A stretch of 57,510 bases of DNA, taken from contig NZ_JABAGC010000018.1 in the NCBI RefSeq assembly GCF_012843905.1, positions 1-57,510 of the forward strand. Reading direction: 5' to 3'. The position numbers and the translations under genes are program-made. Each line of letters opens with the position of its first letter. The stretch's first letter is position 1. Source of the stretch: Clostridium sp. SM-530-WT-3G. Lineage in GTDB: Bacteria > Bacillota > Clostridia > Clostridiales > Clostridiaceae. Positions 9,862 through 19,486 of this stretch are shown here, piece after piece. The notes beneath the pieces were generated by a model. It was given only the letters and a program-made list of their open reading frames with translations. It was not told where the DNA came from and did not search any database.

Positions 9862-10018
9862 AACATGCTTTAAATGTACTTCGTACTTTTTTTATCTGTG
9901 AGAAGTTCGTATTTGCGCTAAGCCTCTTATCTATCTGTGAAATGTTCATATATGCATCATAGCTGCTTTTTTAATAAGTAAAAGTTCTTATTGTTAGCAT
10001 AGCTAACCTTTTAATATG
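9862..10018 (-). repeat. About 40-bp imperfect tandem repeat between rfbB and the GT2 gene
   Basis: Three, possibly four, diverged units repeat with a period of 39-40 bases. Their cores are GAAGTTCGTATTTGCGCTAA from 9902, AATGTTCATATATGCATCAT from 9941, and AAAGTTCTTATTGTTAGCAT from 9981. Each core is followed by an AGCT/AGCC block and a T-rich run. GTACTTCGTAC near 9876 may be a worn fourth unit. A GTTAGC-ATA-GCTAAC hairpin lies in the last unit. The array falls inside the operon transcript, so it could shape mRNA decay between rfbB and the glycosyltransferase. Confidence 0.65.
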
Positions 10019-11027
10019 TGTATATTTTTTTATAATAGTTTTGATATTCGCCACTTATTATGTTTTCCCACCATGATTTATTATCTAAATACCATTTAAT
10101 AGTCTTTTTAATTCCTTCATCAAATGTTGTTGTAGGAAGCCATCCTAGTTCATTATGAATCTTTGTAGGATCAATTGCATAACGCATATCGTGACCTTTT
10201 CTATCCCCAACAAATTTGATTAATTCTTCTGATTTACCTAATTCTCTAAGTACAGTTTTTACTACTTCAAGATTAGTTCTTTCATTATGTCCACCTATGT
10301 TGTATACTTCTCCAACTTTACCATTATGAATTATTAAATCAATTGCTCTGCAATGATCTTCTACATAAAGCCAGTCTCTAACATTTTCACCTGTTCCGTA
10401 TACAGGTAATTCTTTATCATTTAATGCATTTGCAATCATTAGAGGAATAAGCTTTTCTGGAAAATGATATGGTCCATAGTTATTAGAACATCTTGAAATT
10501 GTTACAGGTAATCCATATGTTCTATGATAAGCTCCAACTAAAAGGTCAGCTGATGCTTTACTTGAAGAGTATGGACTTGAAGTATGAATAGGAGTCTCTT
10601 CAGTGAAAAATAAGTCTGGTCTATCTAATGGCAAATCTCCATATACTTCATCTGTTGATACTTGATGATATCTTTTAATACCATATTTTCTGCAAGCATC
10701 CATAAGTACTGCTGTCCCCATTACATTAGTCTTTAAAAATATTTCTGGATTTTCTATAGATCTATCAACATGACTTTCTGCTGCAAAGTTTACTACCATA
10801 TCTGGATGTTCCTTTTCAAACATTTCATACACTGCATCTCTATCAGCAATATCTATTTTATGAAAGGAAAAATTAGGGTTATCTTTTACACTATCTAATG
10901 TTTCCATATTTCCTGCATATGTTAATGCATCAACTACAATTACCTTATAGTCTTTGTATTTATTTAACATATAGTGAACAAAATTTCCTCCAATGAAACC
11001 TGCTCCACCAGTTACAACTATTTTCAT
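10011..11027 (-). CDS. rfbB: dTDP-glucose 4,6-dehydratase
   Basis: Converts dTDP-glucose to dTDP-4-keto-6-deoxyglucose. The 338-residue extended-SDR enzyme has the GGAGFIGGNF NAD-binding loop at the N-terminus, NFAAESHVDRS, the STDEVYGD segment and YSSSK catalytic motif, and NNYGPYHFPEKLIPL. Length and motifs are complete. AAGGAATAATTA precedes the ATG. It follows rfbC by 41 bases. The product pathway is cytoplasmic nucleotide-sugar synthesis for the surface glycan. Confidence 0.97.
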   Translation of the reverse strand: MKIVVTGGAGFIGGNFVHYMLNKYKDYKVIVVDALTYAGNMETLDSVKDNPNFSFHKIDIADRDAVYEMFEKEHPDMVVNFAAESHVDRSIENPEIFLKTNVMGTAVLMDACRKYGIKRYHQVSTDEVYGDLPLDRPDLFFTEETPIHTSSPYSSSKASADLLVGAYHRTYGLPVTISRCSNNYGPYHFPEKLIPLMIANALNDKELPVYGTGENVRDWLYVEDHCRAIDLIIHNGKVGEVYNIGGHNERTNLEVVKTVLRELGKSEELIKFVGDRKGHDMRYAIDPTKIHNELGWLPTTTFDEGIKKTIKWYLDNKSWWENIISGEYQNYYKKIYTY

Positions 11028-11068
11028 TAATTATTCCTTACCTTTCAAAATAAAATACTTTAATTTTA

Positions 11069-11620
11069 CTATTTTTTATAAACAAATGAACAATCACTAT
11101 CCTTTAATAAAGGTGCATTTTTATCTTTTTCAGAAAGAACAGGATTTTCTATTCCCCATTCAACACCAATTTCAGGGTCATTAAATTTAATACTTCTATC
11201 ACTTTCATGATTATAGTAATTATCAGTTTTATATACAAATTCAACATCATCTGTTAATGTAACAAATCCATGTCCAAATCCTCTTGGTATAAATAATTGT
11301 TTTTTATTTTCTGCAGACAATTCAACAGCTACCCACTGTTTATATGTAGGAGAACCCTTTCTTAAATCTACCGCTACATCAAGTACAGCTCCTCTTACTA
11401 CTCTTACAAGTTTTGCCTGTGCATGTTCACCATTTTGAAAATGAATTCCTCTTAGAATTCCCTTTCCTTTTGAATAAGATTGGTTATCTTGAACAAAATC
11501 ACAAGCTATTTCTGGAGTTTTTATAGCAGAATAAGTTTCCATAAACCATCCTCTCTCATCTCCAAATACCTGTGGTTCTACTATGTAAACACCTTTTATC
11601 TTTGTTTCTGTTAATTTCAT
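11069..11620 (-). CDS. rfbC: dTDP-4-dehydrorhamnose 3,5-epimerase
   Basis: A cupin-fold epimerase acting between RfbB and RfbD. The 183 residues include FGDERGWFMETY, LRGIHFQ with the catalytic His, VVRGAVLDVAVDLRKGSPT, and FIPRGFGHGFVTL. All expected active-site elements are visible and the length is standard. AGAGGTGTAGTT precedes the ATG. It lies 12 bases after rfbA, so the two are tightly coupled. Confidence 0.97.
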   Translation of the reverse strand: MKLTETKIKGVYIVEPQVFGDERGWFMETYSAIKTPEIACDFVQDNQSYSKGKGILRGIHFQNGEHAQAKLVRVVRGAVLDVAVDLRKGSPTYKQWVAVELSAENKKQLFIPRGFGHGFVTLTDDVEFVYKTDNYYNHESDRSIKFNDPEIGVEWGIENPVLSEKDKNAPLLKDSDCSFVYKK

Positions 11621-11632
11621 AACTACACCTCT

Positions 11633-12514
11633 TTAATATATAACCTTACCTTCTGCAACATTCTTTAAATGAGCTCCATATGGACTTTTACCATATTGAT
11701 TAGCGCTTTCAAGTAATGTTTCTTTATCTATCCATCCATTTTTATACGATATTTCTTCTAAACATGCAATCTTTAACCCTTGTCTATTTTCAACTACTCG
11801 AACATATTCACTAGCTTCACTTAAGCTATCAACAGTTCCAGTATCAAGCCATCCATATCCACGTCCCAATGTAATAACATCAAGCTTCTTATTTTCAAGA
11901 TATATTTTATTTAAATCAGTTATTTCCAACTCTCCACGAGCTGATGGTTTTAATGATTTTGCATATTCAACTACATTATTATCATAAAAATATAACCCTG
12001 TTACAGCGTAATTTGATTTTGGTCTTTCAGGTTTTTCTTCTAGCGATAAAGCTTGCCCATTCTCATCAAATTCAACTACTCCAAAACGCTCAGGGTCATC
12101 TACATAATAACCAAATACTGTTGCTCGTTCTCTATTTTCCACTGATTTTTTTAGCTGTTTAGTTAAGCCATTTCCATGAAATATATTGTCACCTAATATC
12201 ATTGCACAATTATCATTTCCTATAAATTCTTCTCCCAATATAAAAGCTTGTGCTAACCCATCTGGAGACGGTTGAATTTTATATGATAAATTTATTCCAT
12301 ATCTAGATCCATCACCTAACAATCTCTCAAAATTAGGCAAATCTTTAGGAGTTGAAATTATTAATATATCTCTTATTCCTGCCAACATCAACGTTGATAA
12401 TGGATAATAAATCATAGGTTTATCGTATATTGGTAATAACTGTTTAGATGTAACCATAGTTAATGGATACAATCTTGTTCCACTTCCACCAGCTAAAATA
12501 ATTCCTTTTGTCAA
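11633..12514 (-). CDS. rfbA: Glucose-1-phosphate thymidylyltransferase
   Basis: First step of dTDP-rhamnose synthesis (dTTP + Glc-1-P). The protein begins [17 protein letters not shown], the nucleotide-binding loop of the family, followed by [18 protein letters not shown] and an EKPERPKSN segment, and ends at the usual length of about 293. I prefer the TTG at 12514, which lies 6 bases after GGAAGTG. A GTG at 12523 would add three residues but is too close to the ribosome site. This is the first gene of the minus-strand glycan operon. I cannot point to a convincing promoter upstream. Confidence 0.95.
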   Translation of the reverse strand: MTKGIILAGGSGTRLYPLTMVTSKQLLPIYDKPMIYYPLSTLMLAGIRDILIISTPKDLPNFERLLGDGSRYGINLSYKIQPSPDGLAQAFILGEEFIGNDNCAMILGDNIFHGNGLTKQLKKSVENRERATVFGYYVDDPERFGVVEFDENGQALSLEEKPERPKSNYAVTGLYFYDNNVVEYAKSLKPSARGELEITDLNKIYLENKKLDVITLGRGYGWLDTGTVDSLSEASEYVRVVENRQGLKIACLEEISYKNGWIDKETLLESANQYGKSPYGAHLKNVAEGKVIY

Positions 12515-12646
12515 AAACTTCACTTCCTTAAATTTATATTTATAATCATTTATTACTCTTCATTCTTCTACTTATTTTATCATATAAACACCAACAAATA
12601 AACGTATATATTCTTTTTTACTATTTTTCCAAAAGCATTTGTTTTA

Positions 12647-12675
12647 TTGAATATATCTATACAAAATGATATTAT
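12647..12675 (+). promoter_or_regulatory. Predicted sigma-A promoter of the phosphotransferase gene
   Basis: TTGAAT at 12647-12652 and TATTAT at 12670-12675 are separated by exactly 17 bases. The elements lie about 60 bases ahead of the ATG at 12734, which has AAAGGAAT as its ribosome site. Confidence 0.6.
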
Positions 12676-12733
12676 ACAATTTGTAGAATTTAATTATTCT
12701 GCTAATCATTTGATTTTGTAAAGGAATATTATT

Positions 12734-14143
12734 ATGATTAAAGAAAATCAAAAATTATTAAATAGAATAAATGCAGCCAGCGATATAATTTTGTTATTTT
12801 TATCTATGGCTTTGTCATACTTTATCCGTTTTTATATATTTTCCCCAAATACAGTATACATAAAATTAAATATTTATATGAAATTTTCATTTTTTCTTGT
12901 TCCTATTAATCTTATTTTATATTTATTTTTTAACTTGTATGATCCTATTCGAACATCACGATTTATAAAAGAAAGCATTAATATTATTAAATGTAACACT
13001 GTTTTTGTTGCAATAATTCTTTCATTGCTCTATATTTTAAAAATAGTAGATATATCAAGATGGGTAATAATAATATTTTATTTTGTTAATACAGGAACAG
13101 TCATTATTAAGCGTTTTACTTTAAGACAAGTTCTATCTGAGTTAAGAAAAAAGGGGTTAAATTTAAAGCATGTATTAATAGTAGGAAGTGGTGAAACTGC
13201 TCGCGAATATCTTAATGTAATAAAATCAAATAAAGATTATGGATTTAATTATGTAGGGTATGTTTCTGAGTCTGATAATTTTGAAGGTAAGAAACTTGGT
13301 AATTATTCAAACCTTTTAGATGTACTGTACAAATATAAGTTTGATGAAGTAATTTGCGCTCTAGATGTCTATGATGCAAAGTATTTAGAAAAAGTAGTTT
13401 CTGATTGTGAACATAGTGGAACTAAAATATCTATAATTCCATTTTGCTACAAATACATTCCAAGTCAGCCTTATATAGATCAAATAGGAAATTTACCACT
13501 TATAAATATAAGAAGAATTCCCCTTGATAATATGGGTAATGCGTTTATGAAACGAAGTATGGACGTAATTGGTTCATTGTTATTAATCATTTTAACAAGC
13601 CCTATAATGCTGGTTACTTCAATAATTATTAAGTTAACATCAAAGGGTCCTATCATATTCAAACAAAAACGTGTAGGATTAAATAAACAGGTTTTTACTA
13701 TGTATAAATTTAGGTCTATGAGAGTGAATAACGAAGAAAACTCTGGCTGGACTACAAATAACGATCCTAGAAAAACAAAATTCGGTTCATTTATTCGTAA
13801 ATTCTCTATAGATGAACTACCTCAATTTTTTAATGTTTTAAAAGGTGATATGAGTTTAGTTGGTCCAAGACCTGAACTACCTCATTTTGTTGATGAGTTT
13901 AAAGACGAAATCCCTTTATATATGGTGAAGCATCAAGTTAAACCTGGAATAACTGGGCTAGCTCAAGTAAATGGATATAGAGGTGATACTTCTATAAAGA
14001 AGAGAATAGAATTTGATATTCATTACATAGAAAATTGGAGCCTACTCCTTGATTTAAGCATTCTCTTTAAAACTGCATTTAAAGGATTCAAAAATAATGA
14101 AATTATTATAACCAATTCTAACGAAAAAACACTTAATAATTAA
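12734..14143 (+). CDS. Polyprenyl-phosphate sugar-1-phosphate transferase (WbaP/CpsE-like)
   Basis: Would start glycan assembly by moving a sugar phosphate from a nucleotide sugar to undecaprenyl phosphate. The N-terminal about 120 residues contain four membrane helices. A Rossmann-like CoA-binding_3 domain follows (HVLIVGSGETAREY near residue 145). The C-terminal 200 residues are the catalytic domain: KRSMDVIGSLLL membrane entry, GPIIFKQKRVGLN, FTMYKFRSMR, and DELPQFFNVLKGDMSLVGPRPE. Length 469 matches the family. It diverges from the rfb operon and is followed by a strong terminator. The sugar transferred (glucose, galactose or other) cannot be told from sequence. Confidence 0.93.
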   Translation: MIKENQKLLNRINAASDIILLFLSMALSYFIRFYIFSPNTVYIKLNIYMKFSFFLVPINLILYLFFNLYDPIRTSRFIKESINIIKCNTVFVAIILSLLYILKIVDISRWVIIIFYFVNTGTVIIKRFTLRQVLSELRKKGLNLKHVLIVGSGETAREYLNVIKSNKDYGFNYVGYVSESDNFEGKKLGNYSNLLDVLYKYKFDEVICALDVYDAKYLEKVVSDCEHSGTKISIIPFCYKYIPSQPYIDQIGNLPLINIRRIPLDNMGNAFMKRSMDVIGSLLLIILTSPIMLVTSIIIKLTSKGPIIFKQKRVGLNKQVFTMYKFRSMRVNNEENSGWTTNNDPRKTKFGSFIRKFSIDELPQFFNVLKGDMSLVGPRPELPHFVDEFKDEIPLYMVKHQVKPGITGLAQVNGYRGDTSIKKRIEFDIHYIENWSLLLDLSILFKTAFKGFKNNEIIITNSNEKTLNN

Positions 14144-14157
14144 TATAAATTTAATAT

Positions 14158-14211
14158 TCCCTATTTATAATTAAATATCCACTTATTTAATTATAAATAG
14201 GGATTTTTTTA
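14158..14211 (+). terminator. Rho-independent terminator after the phosphotransferase
   Basis: A 20-bp perfect stem, 14158-14177 with 14184-14203, has a 6-nt loop and is followed by seven T. It starts 14 bases after the stop codon. Confidence 0.88.
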
Positions 14212-14237
14212 TTTTACATAAGTATGTTTACTTTAAA

Positions 14238-14266
14238 TTGTCAACCCATTTATACAGTGCTATAAT
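14238..14266 (+). promoter_or_regulatory. Predicted sigma-A promoter of the Wzy_C gene
   Basis: TTGTCA at 14238-14243 and TATAAT at 14261-14266 are 17 bases apart. The gene starts about 85 bases downstream, and a terminator lies just upstream, so it is probably transcribed on its own. Confidence 0.7.
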
Positions 14267-14356
14267 ATTACATATTTGCAGTGATACGTAGCTATTATCT
14301 TTTAATTATCTATAAATAAATTACTGCAATACTAAAATAAAATTTTAATATAGGAT

Positions 14357-16201
14357 GTGTTGAAATTGGAGAACTTCAAGAAATTTTGCAAGGAAAAATC
14401 TATAACTTTATTTTTTCCTATTGCAGTAATACTTACAATTGTTCCATTGATTGTGCGTATGAAAAAGGTTGCAATTGATCCTGCTGCTGTAAAGCTAGTT
14501 GGTGAAGCTTCAGAATTGGACTTATTCTCACAAAATAAAGCTTTTATGCTTATGATTTTCTGTGGAATACTTATTTTATTAAGTATAATATTTTTTAAAG
14601 ATTTATTTAAGAAAAGAGACAAGATAACATTAATATCAATAGCTTGCATGGGAATATTTTTTATTTTTTCATTAATATCTGCTTTATCCTCAAAATATAT
14701 ACAAACTACTATATGGGGATATTATGATAAGGCTGAAGGAATTATAACTATTGGATGCTACTTAATATTATTTATCTACTCTATTTACGCATTTAAAAGT
14801 ATTGGAGATTATAAATATATAACTTATCCTTTAATGATAGTTGTATTTATTAATGCTTTCTTAGGAGTGTTCCAATATTTTGGTTATGATTTAATAAAAA
14901 CAAATCTAGGACAGCTTATTGCTATTCCTAGCAAATATAATATAAAGGCAAGTAGTTTAAGCTTGTTATATGAAAAAGGAAAGTTATATGGAACTCTATT
15001 CCACTATAACTATGTAGGAAGCTTTGTGGCTATAGTACTTCCTATTCTATTTATTGCTGCAGTAATAGAATTCGAAAATATTATGTACAAAGTAGCCCTT
15101 ATATTTTCATGCTTATTTTCAATATGGCTTTTATTAGGTAGTACATCTCGTGCTGGCCTTATAGGTGTAATAGTTTCATTAATTGCTGGAATAATTATTT
15201 TTGTTAAACTTTTACTACCAAAATGGAAGCCTATATTAATAGGATTTGTTGTATTATGTGTAATTATAATCGGTGTTAATTTTGTTTCAGGTAATAAAAT
15301 ATTCTCTAGAATACCTTCTATGGCTTCTGATATAGTAAGTCTATTTAAATCTAATGATGATTTTAATTTAAAGGATAATGTACCAATAAAGGATATTCAA
15401 TATACAGATAATGGTGGTGCAGTAGCAGTTCTTCAAAATGATTCTTTAGAATTTTATGTTGAAAATGGAGAATATGTATTTAAAGATTCAAATGGAAATC
15501 CTGTAGATTATACTAGAAATAAAAATAATCTTACTACTACTGATCCAAGATTTTCAAATATATCATTTACTTTTGGAAAACTTCCAGATGCAAATAAATC
15601 CAATGGTCTTTATTTAAATTTAAATTCAAAGCCAGCATTTATATTTAAGCTTTCAAATGGTAAATTACATTTAGTAGACAATAATAATTTTCAAGATATT
15701 GAATTAGTTGATGCTGAATCTATTGGATTTAAAGGCAAAGAAAAAATCGGTTCTGCTAGAGGATATATATGGTCTAGAACACTTCCTCTTTTAAAGGGAC
15801 ATTTAATAACAGGACACGGACCAGATACATTTATGTATGAATTCCCTCAAAATGATATGATTGCAAAACTTTATGCTTATGGCGAATCAATTATGACAGT
15901 AGATAAACCTCATAATATGTATTTACAAATAGCATTCAGTGATGGATTAATTGCTTTAATAGCATTTTTAGTTGCTGCTATATTATATCTTGTGGATAGC
16001 TTCAAATTATATGCTTTAAAAGCTAAATATACTGTTTCAGAGTCATTAGGTGCTGCAACAACACTAGGTGTGTTAGGTTATTTAGCAGCTGGTATATTTA
16101 ATGATTCAACTATAAGTGTAGCTCCTATATTCTGGATAGTATTCGGAGTTGGTTTCGCACTTAACTATATAAACAAAACAAATAAAGAAAAGAATAAATA
16201 A
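14357..16201 (+). CDS. O-antigen ligase-like (Wzy_C) membrane protein
   Basis: A 614-residue polytopic membrane protein of the O-antigen ligase/polymerase superfamily, which transfers or joins lipid-linked glycan outside the membrane. About ten or more helices are visible. LLGSTSRAGLIGV lies near residue 260, and GHGPDTFMYEF with DKPHNMYLQIAFSDG near 490-525 provides the conserved extracytoplasmic loop with His. Unusual is an extracellular insert of about 130 residues (about 335-470) that is rich in beta-type sequence. The start is GTG with AGGA very close upstream. TTG at 14360 is an equally good start. It is probably the ligase or polymerase for the glycan made by the neighbouring operon. 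This is inference from position. Confidence 0.85.
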   Translation: MLKLENFKKFCKEKSITLFFPIAVILTIVPLIVRMKKVAIDPAAVKLVGEASELDLFSQNKAFMLMIFCGILILLSIIFFKDLFKKRDKITLISIACMGIFFIFSLISALSSKYIQTTIWGYYDKAEGIITIGCYLILFIYSIYAFKSIGDYKYITYPLMIVVFINAFLGVFQYFGYDLIKTNLGQLIAIPSKYNIKASSLSLLYEKGKLYGTLFHYNYVGSFVAIVLPILFIAAVIEFENIMYKVALIFSCLFSIWLLLGSTSRAGLIGVIVSLIAGIIIFVKLLLPKWKPILIGFVVLCVIIIGVNFVSGNKIFSRIPSMASDIVSLFKSNDDFNLKDNVPIKDIQYTDNGGAVAVLQNDSLEFYVENGEYVFKDSNGNPVDYTRNKNNLTTTDPRFSNISFTFGKLPDANKSNGLYLNLNSKPAFIFKLSNGKLHLVDNNNFQDIELVDAESIGFKGKEKIGSARGYIWSRTLPLLKGHLITGHGPDTFMYEFPQNDMIAKLYAYGESIMTVDKPHNMYLQIAFSDGLIALIAFLVAAILYLVDSFKLYALKAKYTVSESLGAATTLGVLGYLAAGIFNDSTISVAPIFWIVFGVGFALNYINKTNKEKNK

Positions 16202-16210
16202 TGTATTTAA

Positions 16211-16250
16211 AGAGAGTATAAAATATGGTAATTTTTATACTCTCTTTTTT
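16211..16250 (+). terminator. Terminator after the Wzy_C gene
   Basis: Arms AGAGAGTATAAAA (16211-16223) and TTTTATACTCTCT (16233-16245) pair perfectly and are followed by a T run. Confidence 0.88.
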
Positions 16251-16305
16251 CTTTCTAGTTTACTAACATACATTCTACTACTTAATGAATTACAATATAT
16301 AAAAA

Positions 16306-16338
16306 GACTATACAATAGTTCCTTTCTATTATATAGTC
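16306..16338 (-). terminator. Terminator after the first wall-binding protein gene
   Basis: A 13-bp stem (16306-16318 with 16326-16338, one wobble) reads on the minus strand into TTTTTATAT. It lies about 30 bases after the stop of the gene that begins at 17748. Confidence 0.8.
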
Positions 16339-16371
16339 CAATGTAAATCAACATTATATAATTTTTCTATA

Positions 16372-17748
16372 TTAAACCATTGCTCCATTAACACCTAATC
16401 TACAACCATCAATAGTTGTATTAGAAAGCATACGTCCACTTTGATCAAAATAATACCATGATCCCATTATCTTAGTCCAACCTGTTTGCATAGCTCCTTG
16501 TCCAATTTTATCAGGATTTAAGTAATAGAAGTTTCCTCCTACATTAATCCAACCAGTCTGCATTACTCCTTGAGAGTCCATATAATACCATTTACCAGAA
16601 GCAGGCACCCATCCAGTTTGCTTTACTCCTCCATTTGAAAAATAATACCACTTTCCATCTATTTGTTTCCAACCTGTAGCCATATGACCATCTTTATCAA
16701 AATAATAATTCTGACAGTAAATATTATCATAGAACCAAGTATTAGTTATTAATTCACCTTTATTATTTGTTCTCTTCCATACAACACCATTACCAATCCA
16801 TTGATTAGGTTGTCCAACCGTAAAAGTAGTAGCGTTTTCTTGTTTATTATTTTCGTTCTTCTTATCATCAGTAGAAGTCGTTTCAGGAGCTTTTACACCT
16901 CTGTAAATGTATAATGTATATACTCTCAAAAGATCATCGTCATCATTCTTAACTCTTACTTCTACTTCATTTTTTCCTTCATTCAAGTAAACTTTCTTTT
17001 CCCAATCATCATCATCGTCTACAGTTGTCCCATTAATTTTAACCTTAACATCATCATCGTCATCATCTTCAGGTTTTGCTGTTACTACTACATAATTAGT
17101 ATCTTTTTTTACTTCAACATTATAATTATTAGTCTTCTTGTCAAATTCAGGAGATAATTTTATATCATCCTCATTTCTATTTGTCACTTCTAATTTTTTT
17201 AAATAAATTTTATCATCATCATTATCGTCATCATCATCTTCATCACTACCAGTATATTTTATTTTTATAGTATAATCAGCTAGCTTATTATCATCTTCTT
17301 TATACTTTACATTATCATCTGGTTTTTCTTTATACACTCTTATTGTAATTTTATTAGTTCCTGATGATAAACTAAATTTTTTACCTACTTTTACACCCTT
17401 AGTTGAGCTTGATGTACTATCAAAAATTCTTACATATTCATCGTCTACACCCGAAACATCATCAAGTTTTATACTTTTAGATGATGTTTTAGCATAATAT
17501 TGAGTATCTTCTTCAATATCCTTTGTATCTACTTTATCCTTACTTTTATAATCATCATCATCATAAATCTTAATAGTACTTCCACCTGATGTTTCTAATC
17601 TTAAATCAGTTAGCTTATTATTATTTGTTGCTTCTGCATAAGCTCTATCTATTATTAATTCACTTCCCGGTAATGATGTTGGAATCACAGCACCTAATGC
17701 AGTAAATGCAATTCCTGCAGCAACTGCTTTTTTGACACCTTTTTTCAT
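16372..17748 (-). CDS. Secreted Asp-rich protein with cadherin-like domain and wall-binding repeats
   Basis: A 458-residue surface protein. It starts MKKGVKKAVAAGIAFTA with a signal peptide ending near AYA. A conserved N-terminal region is followed by a cadherin-like beta-sandwich (YLKKLEVTN to YTLYIYRG, about 190-285). The C-terminal about 150 residues carry five or so choline-binding-type repeats (TGWKQIDGKWYYF and similar). I chose the Met at 17748 because GAGGGAAAG lies just upstream. An ATG 36 bases earlier has no ribosome site. Loops of the domain carry long Asp runs (up to six in a row), much longer than in the two paralogs downstream, suggesting Ca2+ binding or codon-repeat expansion. 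Function is unknown. It probably binds wall glycan or teichoic acid. Confidence 0.87.
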   Translation of the reverse strand: MKKGVKKAVAAGIAFTALGAVIPTSLPGSELIIDRAYAEATNNNKLTDLRLETSGGSTIKIYDDDDYKSKDKVDTKDIEEDTQYYAKTSSKSIKLDDVSGVDDEYVRIFDSTSSSTKGVKVGKKFSLSSGTNKITIRVYKEKPDDNVKYKEDDNKLADYTIKIKYTGSDEDDDDDNDDDKIYLKKLEVTNRNEDDIKLSPEFDKKTNNYNVEVKKDTNYVVVTAKPEDDDDDDVKVKINGTTVDDDDDWEKKVYLNEGKNEVEVRVKNDDDDLLRVYTLYIYRGVKAPETTSTDDKKNENNKQENATTFTVGQPNQWIGNGVVWKRTNNKGELITNTWFYDNIYCQNYYFDKDGHMATGWKQIDGKWYYFSNGGVKQTGWVPASGKWYYMDSQGVMQTGWINVGGNFYYLNPDKIGQGAMQTGWTKIMGSWYYFDQSGRMLSNTTIDGCRLGVNGAMV

Positions 17749-17769
17749 ATTCTTTCCCTCATTTCTATT

Positions 17770-17797
17770 TTTATATAATGACATTTTACCATTTCAA
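17770..17797 (-). promoter_or_regulatory. Predicted promoter of the Asp-rich surface protein
   Basis: On the minus strand TTGAAA (17792-17797) and TATAAA (17770-17775) are 16 bases apart, 20-odd bases before the chosen start at 17748. This supports the shorter start. Confidence 0.5.
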
Positions 17798-17937
17798 GTT
17801 ATCTATGTAAATTATTCTCTTGTAAAATTATACTTATAATTCTTATTTTCCCATAGTTCTAAAGCTAAAGTAGTATTTTAATATAATATATTTTCATAAG
17901 ACAATATATTAATTATTTAACTCATTTATTCATTCTG

Positions 17938-19272
17938 TTATTCTACTAAATGTCCATCAGAATCTATCTTATAGCCATCTACCGTTGTATCTTGAACCAT
18001 TTCTCCATTTTCATTCATATAGTACCATTTCCCTGTAGCATCTTGTATCCAGCCTGTTTTCATTGCTCCATCAGTACCTAAGTAGTACCATTTTTTATTT
18101 GAATCCTTAATCCATCCAGTCTGCATTACTCCTCCTTTGTTGAGGTAATACCATTTTCCTTCTGATTGAATCCAGCCTGTTTTCATTGCTCCATTAGTAT
18201 CAAAATAATACCATTTATTTTTTATCGATTTCCACCCTATAGATACATATCCTTCTTCGTCTAAATAATAGTTGTTACCATCATAAATGTTAAACCACCA
18301 TTTATTTTTCAAAGCTTGTCCTGTTCCATCTATATATTGTAACTTACCATTCTTCTTTCTCCATACATTAGTTGATGAATTATTAGATTCTCCTAATATT
18401 GATTTTGTATCACTATTTTCACTATTATCTTTTTTATTATTATTTTCTTTTCCTCTATATATATTTAATGTATAAGTTAATATATCATCATCATTTTCAA
18501 CTACTATTTTATATAAATTATCACCTTTATTAAGCTCAATATTTTTTTCATAATTATCATCTTTTGAAAGTTCATCCTTATTTAATTCAACCGTTGCATC
18601 ATTATCATTTGGAATTGCTCTTAATAATATTTCATTTACATTTTCATCAACATTTAAATAATAATTAGTTGTTTTTTTAGAAAAATTAATATTACAATCG
18701 CTTAGATATAATTCCTTTAAATATACTGTACTTTTAAGTGATTCTGCTTCTGAAACCTTATAAGTTTTTCTTACATGAACAGTATATGTTTTTATGCAGT
18801 CATCTACTCTGCCTTTTTTTAATGCATACTTATAATCACTTTCACTTCTATATGTTCTTAAATATATAGTTTGGGTTCCATCCCCTATTCTTATTTCATT
18901 TTTCCTTCCTTCTTTAATATCATATCCACTTTCATCTTTATCATTAGTAGTAAATGCTTTAACTACATTACTTCCATCTCCAGCTACTTCTGCTTCTATA
19001 GATATATAGTCAGAATTATCAGCTACCACATAATATTCATCTGTATCATCTAATGATGAAATTTCCTTATCATAAAAACCATTTTTTAATATGCTTAGCC
19101 TCAATCCATTTTCCTTATAAAAATTTAATTCTTTTAATTCTCCATTTCTAGCATTATCATATGTAGCTGCTGAAACCTCTATATTTTTAAATATAAATTC
19201 TTTAGGTAAGATAACGGAAATAGTTCCTAATAACAATGTTATAGATAAAACTTTTTTTATATTTTGGTTCAA
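17938..19272 (-). CDS. Secreted protein with cadherin-like domain and wall-binding repeats (paralog 2)
   Basis: A 444-residue paralog of its neighbours. A signal peptide (IKKVLSITLLLGTISVIL, cleavage probably near VSAA) precedes the shared N-terminal region (NGELKELNFY through TYTVHVRK). One cadherin-like domain spans about 175-270 (VYLKELYLSD to LNIYRG). About six wall-binding repeats end the protein (KTGWIQSEGKWYYLNK and similar). The start is TTG with GGGGAGGGC upstream. Asp runs are short here (at most DDD). The closeness of the three genes and shared architecture show tandem duplication. Confidence 0.87.
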   Translation of the reverse strand: MNQNIKKVLSITLLLGTISVILPKEFIFKNIEVSAATYDNARNGELKELNFYKENGLRLSILKNGFYDKEISSLDDTDEYYVVADNSDYISIEAEVAGDGSNVVKAFTTNDKDESGYDIKEGRKNEIRIGDGTQTIYLRTYRSESDYKYALKKGRVDDCIKTYTVHVRKTYKVSEAESLKSTVYLKELYLSDCNINFSKKTTNYYLNVDENVNEILLRAIPNDNDATVELNKDELSKDDNYEKNIELNKGDNLYKIVVENDDDILTYTLNIYRGKENNNKKDNSENSDTKSILGESNNSSTNVWRKKNGKLQYIDGTGQALKNKWWFNIYDGNNYYLDEEGYVSIGWKSIKNKWYYFDTNGAMKTGWIQSEGKWYYLNKGGVMQTGWIKDSNKKWYYLGTDGAMKTGWIQDATGKWYYMNENGEMVQDTTVDGYKIDSDGHLVE

Positions 19273-19486
19273 ATTTAGCCCTCCCCAATTCTTTTTATAT
19301 TTTTTGTACTATACTAATTTAACAACCTAACTGCTTTTTATTTGCATTAGTATACTTAAAATCAAGATAATTTTCATACAAATATTTTAATATAAACCTT
19401 TTATTTAAAATTATACTATATAAATCCAATAATTCTATTATAGTATTCTTAAATTTTCAATAAATTAAATTACACATAATATAAAA

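Noticed and set aside
9862..10018. CRISPR array
   Set aside because: The units are diverged over their whole length and have no constant repeat with unique spacers. No cas genes are present.
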